From contig NC_081550.1 of the NCBI RefSeq assembly GCF_901000735.1, positions 4,112,669-4,176,668 of the forward strand: a stretch of DNA of 64,000 bases, in the 5' to 3' direction. Under the pieces are notes generated by a model. The model did not search any database. It was not told where the DNA came from and was given only the letters and a program-made list of their open reading frames with translations. Positions 46,201 to 58,000 of this stretch are shown in pieces. Numbering within the stretch: the stretch's first letter is position 1; each line of letters opens with the position of its first letter. The position numbers and the translations under genes were made by a program. This DNA is from Corylus avellana (lineage: Eukaryota; Streptophyta; Magnoliopsida; Fagales; Betulaceae).

Positions 46201-49200
46201 CAGATAATGTGAGTCATTTTTTTTTTCAATTAAATTTCAATCAGCACTAACGTATCATGCGTTCTACTCCGAAACCAATGGAACTTATGGAAAATTTGAT
46301 TAATGCCTTTCTAGCAAGTTGAATATGAAGGTGGTGGTGATATGGAGATTGGTATTAGGAACAATTTCCGTGCATTATCAAGTGAGAAAGCTACATCTTT
46401 CAGGGATTCAGCAGAAAGTCTTACATTATCACGTGGGTATGGGAGTGCCGATTCTTCTGAAGTAAGTCTTTCAAAATAGAAAAAGTAATTGCGTTCGTTT
46501 GTAAATGTTTTGTAGATGGAATTTTTTGTTTTAAAAAGTGTTTTGATGTGGCGTAAATGTGAAAGTAGTTTTGAGTGTATTTTGTTTTAGGTTGTTTGTT
46601 AATATTTTGTTTTGAAAAAAAGAGAACAAAAGATAAAGAAAGTGTTATCAAACATAGTCTAACTCTGTAGTTCTAACCATAGAACTGCATTTGTATCATG
46701 TAAGGAATTGGATATGCTTATTTTTCTGCTTTTGAATTGAATAATGGCAGTTTCTTTATTGAAGGGTAAAAGTTGTGATATGATATTTTGCATTTGAAGA
46801 GAAACTAGGATTGTCCAGAGGTTACTTGTAGTTTCTTATGTTTTTCTCTCAATCAAATATATATAGATAAATAATAGATGTCCCATTTGTTTATATGCAC
46901 AGAAAAAGTACTTTTGGTTCTCTATTGTATGTTACTTATTGGTCTTCACTAGTTTCTTACTTTCTTTTTTGGTGTTGCAGATTGGCAAAAATACAAAAGA
47001 GTTGAAAGAAAAGTTAAAATCTAATCTTCGGAAGAAATCTGACCTATTTAAGAATGGTTTGAGGTTGGACAAAGTATGAATCACTGCCTTCTACAGCTTT
47101 TTCTTGTACCTAGCTAGAGAGTTCTCCTTAGAAAACTCATATGCAAGTCTGTTCTTAACAATTCCTGATGGTTTATGTTAATCCCATACACAGGTGAGAT
47201 TGGGGACTGCTGGCTGGAAAGAAAGATACTACAAAGAGAAATTTTCTGTAGAAACCTGGAGGGATTCTGAGAACCTAAGAAAAGAAATAGTGAGCTTTTG
47301 TCACCATAAACGTTTTCTTGCAGTTTCTTTTATTACAAACCCTATTTTCATTTTAAACTGATTGTGCATTAGTGATACAAGTGTTGCTGATGGTTGATTG
47401 AATTGATGTTTCTCTAAAGCTCATCAAAGTTTCTCCTCCTTATAAATTGTCCTCTTAAATTTTAACTTTTCTTGTTTGATTTCTTGAAGGTAAAGAAGTA
47501 CACTGAAGGTCTATTGTGGGTTCTTCTATATTATTTTTCAGGGGTCCCATCTTGGTCATGGTAAGACAATTTCATAAAAGAAAGTTCCCCTATTACAATT
47601 CTTCTTAATAATGTAATGCAATTTTCAACAGGTTTTACCCATACCACTATTCACCATTTGCGTCAGATTTGAAGGGCCTTGCTCAGGTCAGTTTAAAGTT
47701 TCAAAAGGGTTCCCCATTAAAACCATTTGATCAACTTTTGGCTGTACTACCCCCAAAGAGGTAACAGACTTTTCTGTTCTTTCTTGTTGCATGTTTATGC
47801 TGTATTTATCATAAATCTTCAAATTAAATGAATGTGCTCCTGTGTAGTGCTCATGCGCTTCCTAAAGCTTACCAGGCTCTGATGACAGATCCAGAGTCCA
47901 AGATAATTGATTTATATCCTACTGGTAAAGTCTGATTTGTAGAGTTTTTTTGAAACCAATGAATTTGATATAAAAACTGACTCTGATCTTTCTTTTGTGC
48001 TTAGATTTTGATATCGACTTCGATGGAAAACGTTTTATGTGGCAGGTCTGATTATATTTCTTGTATTTCTTTCATGTGCTTGAAATTTTTTAAATCCTTT
48101 TTTTATTGTCTTAAAAAGACACTTGCAACTCTGCAAGTGCTTGATTTTACACATTCCATGATGTTGTGATGTGTTTTATTTTCTGTTTCTCATTAAGGGA
48201 ATCTGCAAGCTCCCTTTTATTGTGGAAGAATGCCTTCTATCTGAGACTAAAGAATTAGAGAAGAGCCTTCAGGTATTACACTTAAGTCTTAGTTTTCTAA
48301 CTTTATGTTCTTTAAATATTTAAAGCGTTTTTCTAAACTTATTTTATAGAGGGTTGAAGCAATGAGGAACAGAGACAATTTTGATCAGTTATATGTGAGT
48401 AGCACACACAAGATGGCATCCCAGATTTTGATTTTGTCACTTTCCCCAGATCAAAACAAAGTGGTTGAGATAGATAGCTGGATGAGGTGGGTGGATTCTT
48501 GTGCTAGGTTACATTTTCTTTCTTTAGCATCCGATTTATTAGTATTGTTGTTATATTTTTATTGACAAATGTATTCCTACTGAATAAACTGATCAATCAA
48601 CTTTTTCTTCTTTTCTTTTTTTACCTGTCAGTGATGGTATTTCTGGATTTATTCATCTTCCTAATGAAGATGCTGAAATAGTTCACTGCTTTGAAGTCCA
48701 TAACAGCATTAGTGAGAAACGTGTATTGTACGGAAACAACATTAAAAACACATTTTTCATTCTTGTTTTCTTTTTTTATGTATCCTCTGATATCGCATAT
48801 GTTGATGTTGCAGATGTGTGTCTTTTGAGATGTGTAATGGTAGCGTACATATTCCGTGCCTACTTGAAGGCGTTGACTGTCCAACTAAGGTACTTCATTT
48901 AAGTTTCCTTTACCCCAAGTGAGGGGAAATAGGAGATTCCAACGGGTGATCTTCGCTTTATTATGTGTAATAACAAACAATTCACTGTAAAATCACAATA
49001 TTTTATGTATGCAGATTATTACTGAAGGAGATATTATGGAAACAGAACTTTGGCATGAATACCAGGGTAACAATCCCTCCAACAGGTATGATATCTCTTG
49101 TTCTTGCTTACTATTTATTGCACCTATTCAATTTGTTCCTATATTTGGTTGATGCACTAGGCTGACTTGGATGAGAGTCGCAGATTGCAGTATGAAAGAT

Positions 49201-49637
49201 GTCGAAAAGTGGATAGTAGCCTGAATTCTGCTTCAAGCCGGTCCCCTAAGATGATACATGAAGGCTATCACAGGGGATTTACTAAAGACTCATCTTCAGA
49301 GGTGTTATATAAAGGTGCTGGTGATGGATGGGGTGCTGGTAGAGGAAAAGTTAATAATGCTTCCAATATTTCAGTGTCAAGTAGTAACTTAAATGAACGG
49401 GTCAGGCCTCATGGAGGAGCTCAGTCGATGAACAACAATGTTTGGTCGTATAGAAATGGAGTGACATACGGCACAAATAATATGCAGCGTCAGGGAACAA
49501 AATTTTGGGCTCCTGTCCATCAAGGGAGAGGACAGCATGCTGCCACAGCTTGGAAACGCAGTTCTGCTACCAGCTTTGTGCCCGGCAGGAGCCGACATGA
49601 TCAACATTCTTCTGCCGAGGAAAGTGGCAGCCATTGA
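43209..49637 (+). CDS. XRN4: XRN4-like 5'-3' exoribonuclease without zinc knuckle (left copy), 23 exons
   Basis: Exons: 43209-43391, 43476-43581, 43663-43739, 43813-44004, 44471-44593, 44695-44757, 45017-45166, 45268-45438, 45893-45970, 46059-46208, 46315-46461, 46981-47073, 47194-47289, 47490-47560, 47632-47760, 47848-47924, 48005-48045, 48198-48272, 48350-48486, 48632-48727, 48814-48889, 49015-49085 and about 49178-49637. All keep frame and give 953 aa; Arabidopsis XRN4 is about 947. XRN enzymes digest 5'-monophosphate RNA; XRN4/EIN5 works on decapped mRNA in the cytoplasm. Intact here: start [74 protein letters not shown] and GNDFLPHMP, so the metal-binding acids and the 5'-phosphate pocket are present. 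The CCHC knuckle expected after SILRE is absent. Exon 7 instead encodes a 50-aa insert with only two cysteines ([10 protein letters not shown]). The C-terminus has a GWGAGRGK patch. The last junction is chosen to keep frame in both copies and is the least certain. Confidence 0.88.
44068..44400. mobile_element. Two small MITEs in intron 4, shared by both XRN copies
   Basis: MITE a (about 44068-44216) has inverted ACTGTCATACAATTGAGATG and GTTGCATGACAGTCATATAA arms and ends near AGCATTACTC. MITE b (about 44241-44400) has ends of the TACTCCCGATCGAGTAATG and AACATTACTC kind around GTGGTAATAAAAACC and GATTTTTTCTGCCAAG. Both are found, in the same order, in the matching intron of the right gene copy (b at about 57904-58095, a around 58290-59390). 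Confidence 0.65.
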
Positions 49638-50190
49638 ATGTACATTTGAAATCACTGTTCCCTATGTTTCTGTGTAATGCCATTCAATGACGATGTGCTA
49701 ATCCAGTTTTTTGTAACAAACATTTACCTTTTCTGATTTCAAGTTTCTTTGACTGAGATTGCTGTGCTATGACATGTCTAAGTAAGTGATCACATTTTGC
49801 TGAAGCTACTACAGTTCCAAATTGTGAAACACATTTAAGTTATATTACGTTTTCTATGGGCTGAGAATTAAGCTTGGCTTTAGCGAACTGTTCATTGATC
49901 AATGACCTCAAAATATCGTTAACTAAGTGGCGCCTCCTCTGGCCGTCCACAGCCTACTTCTGGTAGCGCCTTCTTTAGCCGTCCTTACTGGCCATCATCA
50001 CCACCGTGGCACTGTGTATGGTGGGTGGTTCACAGCACTCCTAGCCACCCGGGTTCACAATGAAAGTGTTTTTTTCGTCTATCTGGATTCTGGCCCATAT
50101 GAGTCACGCTTGCATGCCAAGTTTTTTAGCCTGCTATGCATTATCATTATCTGCTTCATCAATGGTTCTTAGAGCTCACAATCAGCTTTG
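49638..50190. other. 3' UTR of the left XRN gene and spacer
   Basis: About 49640-49850 is the likely 3' UTR. Its TTTGACTGAGATTGCTGTGC and GACATGTCTAAGT words recur, inverted, just beyond the stop of the right copy (about 51880-51935), so the duplication includes this part. The GC-richer part at 49930-50060 has no recognisable protein. Confidence 0.6.
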
Positions 50191-50198
50191 GATGCTTG

Positions 50199-51050
50199 CA
50201 GTGGCGGATCCAGACAATTCATATTGGGGGTGCCGCTAAAATTTTTTTGGCGTCTTAAAAATTTTTTCCACCCTAAAAATTTTGTAATTTACACAATATA
50301 TGCATCACAAAAAAAATATATACATAAAAATTCATAAATATGTGCTCAAATTGATATATTAGAAATGTAACATGTCGACACTATATCAAAAAGACAGAAA
50401 TACAAAAAAAAAAAAAAAGTGTCTAGAATTGCACTTTACGTTCTCTTAAAAGTACAAAATCATCAAGTATCGAATTTAAATCAAAGTTCTCAGCAATTTC
50501 CCTTTCAATATAGAGAAATGAACTATTTGCAAGAAAATCATCCTCAATTTTGTTGCAAAGTCAAAGTCGTGTTTTAACAATTTTTATTGCTGAAAATGCT
50601 AGTTCGATAATTACTAAGATATATTCTTCTCTTAATTTGATCAAAGCCTAAAGAGGCTAAACAATATCATAACACAAATATAACACTTCCAGAATAAAAA
50701 AAGTAAGCAGATTCTTACACCCTAAAACACAAAAATCTATACTTTGCAGTTCATGACCACCCACGAAATGATAAAAAAAAATGCAAAACTCTACTTCTCT
50801 CCCAGTTGTGTTCACCATCAGTCTCCTAGCAGCAACTTGTATTCATATATATATATATATATATATATATGAAGGTTTTATTATTGAGTTCTTCTTCTAC
50901 TAACTATTTCTTCTTATTTTCTTGGTGTGTATATAAGATCAGAGCGCCAACATGCAAGTGGCCACAGAGCAGGGAAAAGGAAAATTTTTTTTTTTTTAAA
51001 TCGTTGGGGGTGCCACGGCACCCCCAACCACCAACGTGGCTCCGCCACTG
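50199..51050 (-). mobile_element. hAT element, non-autonomous, with 8-bp target duplication
   Basis: An 852-bp element with terminal inverted repeats CAGTGGCGGATCC (left) and GGCTCCGCCACTG (right). It is flanked by a perfect 8-bp direct repeat, GATGCTTG (50191-50198 and 51051-51058). The size of the duplication and the CAGTGGCGGA-type end fit the hAT superfamily (Tip100-like ends). A piece of transposase C-terminus remains on the minus strand. A related element sits in the right XRN copy at 58350-59241. A TA microsatellite at 50846-50870 lies inside. Confidence 0.9.
50423..50605 (-). pseudogene. hAT transposase C-terminal (hATC dimerisation) remnant
   Basis: The minus strand reads SIFSAIKIVKTRL, stop, LCNKIEDDFLANSSFLYIER, EIAENFDLNSILDDFVLLRE and RKVQF, then a stop. 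This is the conserved hATC end ('RAFSAMKIVKTRLRNKM...F') of hAT transposases. The stop is caused by a 6-base insertion that repeats TGACTT, so the frame is otherwise kept. The rest of the transposase gene is missing. Confidence 0.75.
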
Positions 51051-51093
51051 GATGCTTGCCGCATTGGATCCCATTAAACAAAGAAAAAAGAAT

Positions 51094-51215
51094 GTTAGTG
51101 TTCTCTCGATTATAGGTGGATATTATTTTATAAAAAACAAAAAAGAAACTAGCATTTATTTCTCTCACCTAATCTTTAGAAAATAATATCCACCTACGAC
51201 CAGGAGAACACTAAC
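51094..51215. mobile_element. Small foldback (MITE-like)
   Basis: GTTAGTGTTCTCTCGATTATAG with GGTGGATATTATTTT at the left pairs with AAAATAATATCCACCTACGA and CCAGGAGAACACTAAC at the right. It lies between the hAT element and the transporter fragment. Target duplications are not evident. Confidence 0.7.
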
Positions 51216-51387
51216 AGAGTACCTAGAATTTCAAAAAAAAAAAAAAAAAAAAAAATCAAACTCTTTCTATTTTGTGTTTGAAGAGAGAATGTTAGAATAA
51301 CTTATTTTTTATATTAAGATTTATTTAATTTCCTTGTAAGTCTATGATTAATTTCCTTCCTTATTAGCCAGATGTTTTTGTACTGCT

Positions 51388-51810
51388 GAAGACCTAGCAG
51401 TAGGACCAGTTTCTATTGCTTCTCTTGTACTGGGATCAATGCTCAGGCAAGAAGTATCTCCCAACCATGACCCCCCCTCTTGTTTCTTTAAGATTTTTAA
51501 AGTGATTTTTTTTTTTTTTTTAATCTGCAATATACTTTAAAAACTCATTTGATATGTTATGGAATTAATAATTTCATACTTGGATATTGTTTTGTTGGAA
51601 GACTTGCGCAGGCTTGGTTTTATAATTACCTTTCTTTCAAAAGCTACTATTATTGGATTCATGGCTGGAGCGGCTAGTATAGTCTCTCTGCTAGGAATAA
51701 GTATGGAGTCTGAAGTCTATGGTGGCCAAAACCCATCAGCTGCGATCAAAGCAGCTTCCTTAGCTACAGCAGAGGAAGCAAATTTGAAAATGCCAAGACA
51801 TGAAGTATGA
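51388..51810 (+). pseudogene. Sulfate transporter (SULTR3-type) gene fragment
   Basis: Two pieces match group 3 plant sulfate transporters. The first (51388-51480) reads EDLAVGPVSIASLVLGSMLR and QEVSPNHDP. The second (about 51600-51700) reads LRRLGFIITFLSKATIIGFM and AGAASIVSLLGI. Between them about 120 bases with a T run replace the normal exon-intron sequence. The second piece lacks the usual QQLKG before LLGI and then runs on into 36 unfamiliar residues (from SMESEVYGGQNPSAAIKAAS to the TGA at 51810). There is no start of the transporter and no other helices, so this cannot be a working transporter. It is a captured or deleted gene piece. Confidence 0.7.
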
Positions 51811-52012
51811 TTGTGGTTGATTAAGGCATAGTTGAGAGAGCAGTAACTGTCCAAAGAGCAAACATTTTGGTGCTAAATATAGCAACTTAGACATGTCATA
51901 GCACAGGAATCTCAGTCAAAGTAACTTGAAATCAGAAAAGGTAATTATTTACAAAGCACTGGATTAGTACATGTAATGACCCCCACGAGGTAAATAGCTA
52001 CAAAGCACCGGA
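51811..52012 (-). other. 3' UTR region of the right XRN gene
   Basis: It has inverted similarity to the left copy's 3' UTR (AACTTAGACATGTCATAGCA and TCTCAGTCAAAG). It marks the inner border of the duplicated segment on this side. Confidence 0.55.
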
Positions 52013-55000
52013 TCAGTGGCTGCCACTTTCCTCGACAGAAGAATGTTGAACATGCTGGCTTCTGCCAGGGCCCTGCACGGAGCTTGTTGCAGAACTGTGT
52101 TTCCAGGAAGAAGTTGGAGAAACTGCTGAACCATGATGTCCCCTCCCTTGATGAGTAGGAGGAGACCCGAATTGTATTCTCTGCTGCTGCACATTATCCA
52201 AACTTGACACTGAACTCTTCTGTTGGGCAAAAGAAGAGCTAGGTAATATGACTCTTTCTCTGCTCTCAATATGTTTGCTTGTATTGGAAGTATCATTCAC
52301 TTTTCCTCTACCACCACCCCATCCAATACCAGCAACTTTATGTATCACCTCACAAGATGAATCTGTACTAAATCTCCTTTGATACCCTTTATGTTTCAAA
52401 TCACATGTTTTGTACTGTAATCTGCAACTATCATCCAAGTCACCCTAGTGCATCAACCAAATATAGGAACCAATTGAACAGATGGAATATGTTGTAAGCA
52501 AGAACTGAGATATCATACCTGTTCGAGGGTGTGTTACCCTGATATTCATGCCAGAGTTTTGTTTCTGTAATATCTCCTTCAGTAATACTCTGCATACATA
52601 AAACTGTGGTTTTATAGACTACAGTGAATGGTTTGTCATTTTTATTTTCAGGTAGAATTAGATGCAAGACATTGTTCAAGTTGTAATAAAGACCACGTCT
52701 GATGAAGCAAAGCTCCAGTTGGAATCTCCCCCTAGGATTAAAAAAAAAAAAAAACCCTTAATTGAAGTACCTTAATTGGAAAGATAACACCATCAAGTAA
52801 GTGGGGAAGATGCACAACATCATCACGCATCTCAAAAGACACACATCTGCAACATCAATAGAAATGATACCATAAGAAACATAAAAGAGAAAACAAGGCT
52901 GGAAAAATGTGCTTTTAATGTTGTTTACTTACAAGACACATTTTTCTTCAATGCTGTTATGGACTTCCTTGTAAACTATTTCAGTATCCTCATTAGGAAG
53001 ATGAATAAAACCAGAAATACCATCACTGACAGGTAGAAAAGAAAACAAGAAGTTAATTGATCAGTTTATTTAGTGGGGAATACATTTGTCAACAAGAATA
53101 TTACAACAATATCAATAAATTTGATGTTAAAGAAAGAAAATGTAACCTAGCACAAGAATCCACCCACCTGATACTGGTATCGATCTCAACCACTCTGTTT
53201 TCATTTGGGGAAAGTGACAAAATCTGTGATGCCAAATTGTGTGTACTACTCACATATAACTGATCAACATTGTTTCTGTTCCTTAGTGCTTCATCCCTCT
53301 ATAAAATAAAGTTAGAAAAACACTTCAAATCTCTATAGAACATAAAGTTAGGAAAAATACGGCTAAAGTGCAATACCTGTAGACCCTTCTCTAATTCTTT
53401 AGTTTCAGATAGAAGGCGTTCTTCCTCTATAAATGGGAGCTTAATGATTCCCTTAATCGGAAACAGAAAATATAACATATCACTTCACCATATGGAATGT
53501 GTAAAAAAATTCAAGTACTTGTAGAATTGCAGGTGTCTTGTTAAGACATTATACAAAGGATTTACAAAATCATACGCATATGAAAAAAAATATATATGTA
53601 AGAAATATAAGCAAACCTGCCACATAAAGCGTTTTCCATCGAAGTCGATATCAACATCTAAGCATGAAAGAAAGACTAGAGTCAGTTTTTATATCAAATC
53701 TATTGGTTTTAACAAACTCTACAAATCAGGCTTTACCAGTAGGATAAAAATCAATAATCTTGGACTCTGCATCTGTCAACAGAGGCTGGTAAACTTTAGG
53801 AAGCACATGAGCACTACACAAGAGCACATTCATTTAATTTACCGATTTATGATAAATTCAGCACAAACATAGAAGAAGAAGAAGAAGAAGAAGAAGAGAG
53901 AGCAGGAAAGTTGTTACCTCTGTGGGGGTAGTACAGCCAAAAGGTGATCAAATGGTTTTAATGGGGAACCCTTTTGAAACTCTACACTGACCTGAGCAAG
54001 GTCCTTCAAATCTGACGCAAATGGTGAATAGTAGTATGGGTAAAACCTGTAGTAAATTGCATTACATTATTAAGAGGCATTGTAATAGGGGAACTTCATT
54101 TTATAGAATTGTCTTACCATGACCATGATGGGACTTCTGAAAAATAATATAGAAGGACCCACAATAATCCTTCAGTGTACTTCTTTACCTTCAAGAAATC
54201 AAGCGACAGTGGTTAAATCTTTATGATCACAATTTAAACTCCTCTTACCTCCAAAAAATGGTGCAAGACCATTAGTGAAACAACAATTAAATCAATATTC
54301 AGCTACACTTAGATCAGTAAGACACAATCAATTTAAAATGGAATAGGGGTTGTTATAACAGAAACTGCAAGAAAAAGTTTATGGTAACAAAAGCTCACTA
54401 TCTCTTTTCTTTGTTTTTCAATATCCCTCCAGGTTTCTGCAGAAAATTTATCTTTGTAGTATCTTTCTTTCCAGCCAGCAGTCCCCAATCTCACCTGTGT
54501 ATGGGATTAACATAAACCATCAGACATTTCTAAGAACAGACATGCATATGAGTCTTCTAAAGAGAATCCTAGCTAGGAACAAGAAAAATCTTAAAGGCAG
54601 TGATTCATACTTTGTCCGACCCCAAATGACCACTCTTAAATAGGTCGGAGTTCTTCTCAAGATTATCATAGTACTTATCTAGCAACTCATTTGTATTTTT
54701 AACAATCTGCAACACCAAGAAAGAAAGTAAGAAACTAATGAAGACCAATAAGTAACCTATAATAGAGGACCAAAAGTATTTTGTCTGCACGTATAAACAA
54801 ATGGGACATCTATTTATCAAGAAGATATATACACGATTGAGTGAAAAATATAAGAGACTACAAGTAACATCTGAACAAGTCCTAGTTTCTCTTAAGACAC
54901 AAAATATCATATCACAATATCACAACTGTTAGTTCTTGTGTTGGCTTAATTCAGTTCTAAAATGCAGAGGTTACTGTTTACGGGCTCAAACACTGATATA

Positions 55001-58000
55001 GAATACTCAGAATCAAATCTCCACCGTTCATAATGTAGATTCATGTGTCATGAACATCTCTACAAAATTTCAACTCAATCGGACCACAAACGCCCATCAA
55101 TCGGAGCTGTTGATCAAGACTGTACAACATTTTCAGAATGCTGTTTCACTCATTGCATGCTGTGTCCGGACCGCAATTCCAGAAACCTTATTTTTGCTCC
55201 GCAAGGCCGTGTCCGGACAGCCCATTAACCTGTCCGGACACCCCGTACCTATTATGCGCAAAAACATGTTTTTAGTGGGCCCAGGTCTAGGGTTTGATGT
55301 ACTGATATATATACATTATTATAAAAGAGAAAGACACGAATTTTCACCCCTAGAGAGTTCGTCGGAGGCTGTGCTAAGAGAGATCATATGTGGTGAGCAT
55401 TAAATTCAATATCTTAGAGTTTTAGTTATTTCTTTGATAAGTCGCTCGGTTGAGAAGTCTATCGGAGTTCCGGTAAAAGGAAATCATATAGAAGAATTGT
55501 GTCAGATGTTCTGGAAAGGGCTACTGCGGTAGAAGTCAAGTGGGTCGCTTGTCGTGTGCAAGGAAGTGTCAATTGCAAAAGTTTTGTAATCCTTCTTGTA
55601 TTCTTTATTCTTCTTATAGTGGATTGATTTCCTGGGTTTGGCTCTCCCGGAGAGATTTTACATTTATAAAGTTTTCTAAATGGTTTTCTCTTCGTAACCA
55701 AATATCTGTGTTCTTGAATGTTTATTTCATATCTGTATTTGGTTGATTTTTAACTGTTAGGTTAGATCTAATTCTTCATAATTTTTGTTAAACACCTAGA
55801 CAGTTGATTAGGTGTCGTTTGGAGTCGGTTTTAGAATTTTCAACAACTTTTAATTACTCTTCAATAAAGAAACTGCCATTATTCAATTCAAAAGCAGAAG
55901 AATAAATATAACCAATTCCTTATGTAATACAAACGCAGCTCTATATTCAGAACTACGAAATTTCTCTTTCTTTTTTGAAAATGATGACTTACTTCAGAAA
56001 CATCGGCACTCTTAGACCCATCTGATAATGTACTACTTTCTGCTGAATCACTGGGAGTAGGAGCTTCCTCACTGAAAGTAGGAGCTTCCTCACTAGATAA
56101 TGCATCAGAATTGTTTCTTGTACCAATCTCCATATTACTACCTTTATTTTCATCTTGCTAGAAAAGGCAATATTAGTTTTTATCAGTTCCATTAGTTTTG
56201 GAGTAGAATGCATGATACGTTAGTGCTGATTGAAATTTAATTGAAAACAAATTGACTCACATTATCTGAATCTTTGCGAAGGTGTCTAAGTTTACTCTCG
56301 CGAGTTTTTGATCTTTTCCTGAAAATTTGATCTTCATATGAGCCAACCAAAAGAATGAACTTCTCGACTCTGGATAGATTTATATACTCCTTTCTTTGAT
56401 CTTCTTCAACAAGCTTTTGTAAATAGAAATGGGAAAAGTTTTAAGGTTAACAGTGGCAGCCAGTATTTGAAAGAAGCTACAATATGAGAGTTATATGTTA
56501 CCCTGCTCATGTCAAGTAGATAGCCACCAAGGTTCTTGAACTCTTTCTTGTAAACACTCATCAATAAATCAATAGCACCCTATAAGAAGTAAGAGAATAA
56601 CTTCATTAATGGGGTTGGTGCACAAAACTGCCCTTTTTTACCCACCAATAAAGAGTTGACACCTCAGCATAAAACATGTTAAGAAATTAAAAAAAAAAAA
56701 ACCACCTATTATATTAGAAAGTATTGATTTTTTTTTTAAAAAATAAAAAATAAAAAAAATTAAGAGGGGTTTGCAGCCACCCAAGTGGGAGAAGAGCCAC
56801 CCTGGCCACATTTGGGGTGGCCTAGGGTGGCTTGCGAGCCACCCCCGGAGGTGGCTGTGGTGGCTCCTCTATTTGTCTTCAATTCAAATAGTTTTAACTA
56901 CTCTATTTGTCTTCAAATCAAAACCATTGGAATCCCCATCAATCTCAAGGGGTGCAGTGTAGATGAAAAAGGCTACAAGACCTCATGAACTTCTAATGAA
57001 GGCATGCCGGGTAGAAAATCATTTCCCAGAAAAAAGCACAAGAAAATGAAGTCATCAACTATCCGCTCAAGATCTATCTTCACATTGGCTGGAGGTTCAG
57101 ATATTTTCATGTCAAGCTCCAAATATTCCCTCAGAATCCATACTTGTACAAACTGCATGCAAACGGAACAAAAAAAAAAAAAAAAAAAGTATAAGAGGAA
57201 TATCAAATATGAAAGCTTTCAGCTGAAGTCAAGGTCCAAGGATAGTAATTAGGTGAATCATGATACCTCGTAAGGCTTTTTAAACCATTCCCTTTCCTCC
57301 TCTGAACTTTCATTGCTTGTTGGAGGCTCCTGTAATGTTCCAGATAGGAAGAAGTGAAGATTAAGAATACATGCAAAATGATACCATAATTACCACTCTC
57401 TAACTCTACCCCTTCTGTTGGGCCTAATGTCACCAGTGGCATCATGGTTCCTTGGTACATGTTACAATAATTGCTAATACAGGCCGAAAATGCTCACTCT
57501 TGCAATCCATACCACATATCATTAAAATTTACAAAAATTAGTCAAATTCACCTCTCTCAAAATGGAAAAATGAACTTCATGTGTTGCTAAAGCAAGCATT
57601 ATCAGATCAGCGTCCTGCATGCAATATCACATGATAAATACCATGCAATAGCATAATATGCATTTCTCAATGACAATACAAACAACAGAAGCCAGCAGAG
57701 TTGTCATACCAGACCATGGACGCAGTGCCTCGTATTTGGATTATATCCAACACTAACGTTTTTCTGTTGGCGAATAAAAGACATTATCTTATGTTCTCCC
57801 TCACCAGGAACATTGGCATCAGAAACAATAACCTATTTAAATGATCAAAATAAAGAATGACAGGATATGAGTGACTTTGAAATCAAGTTGCATTTTAGTA
57901 TAGAGTAATGCTATTCAGTAGACTCCTCTATAACTGTCATACAATTGGATGATGTGGCAGTAAAAATCAGTAAACAAAAACTAAATGCTTATCAACAACT

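Noticed and set aside
55043..55746. Short frames (up to 117 codons) in intron 11 of the right XRN gene
   Set aside because: They lie wholly inside the solo LTR and have no similarity to retroelement proteins.
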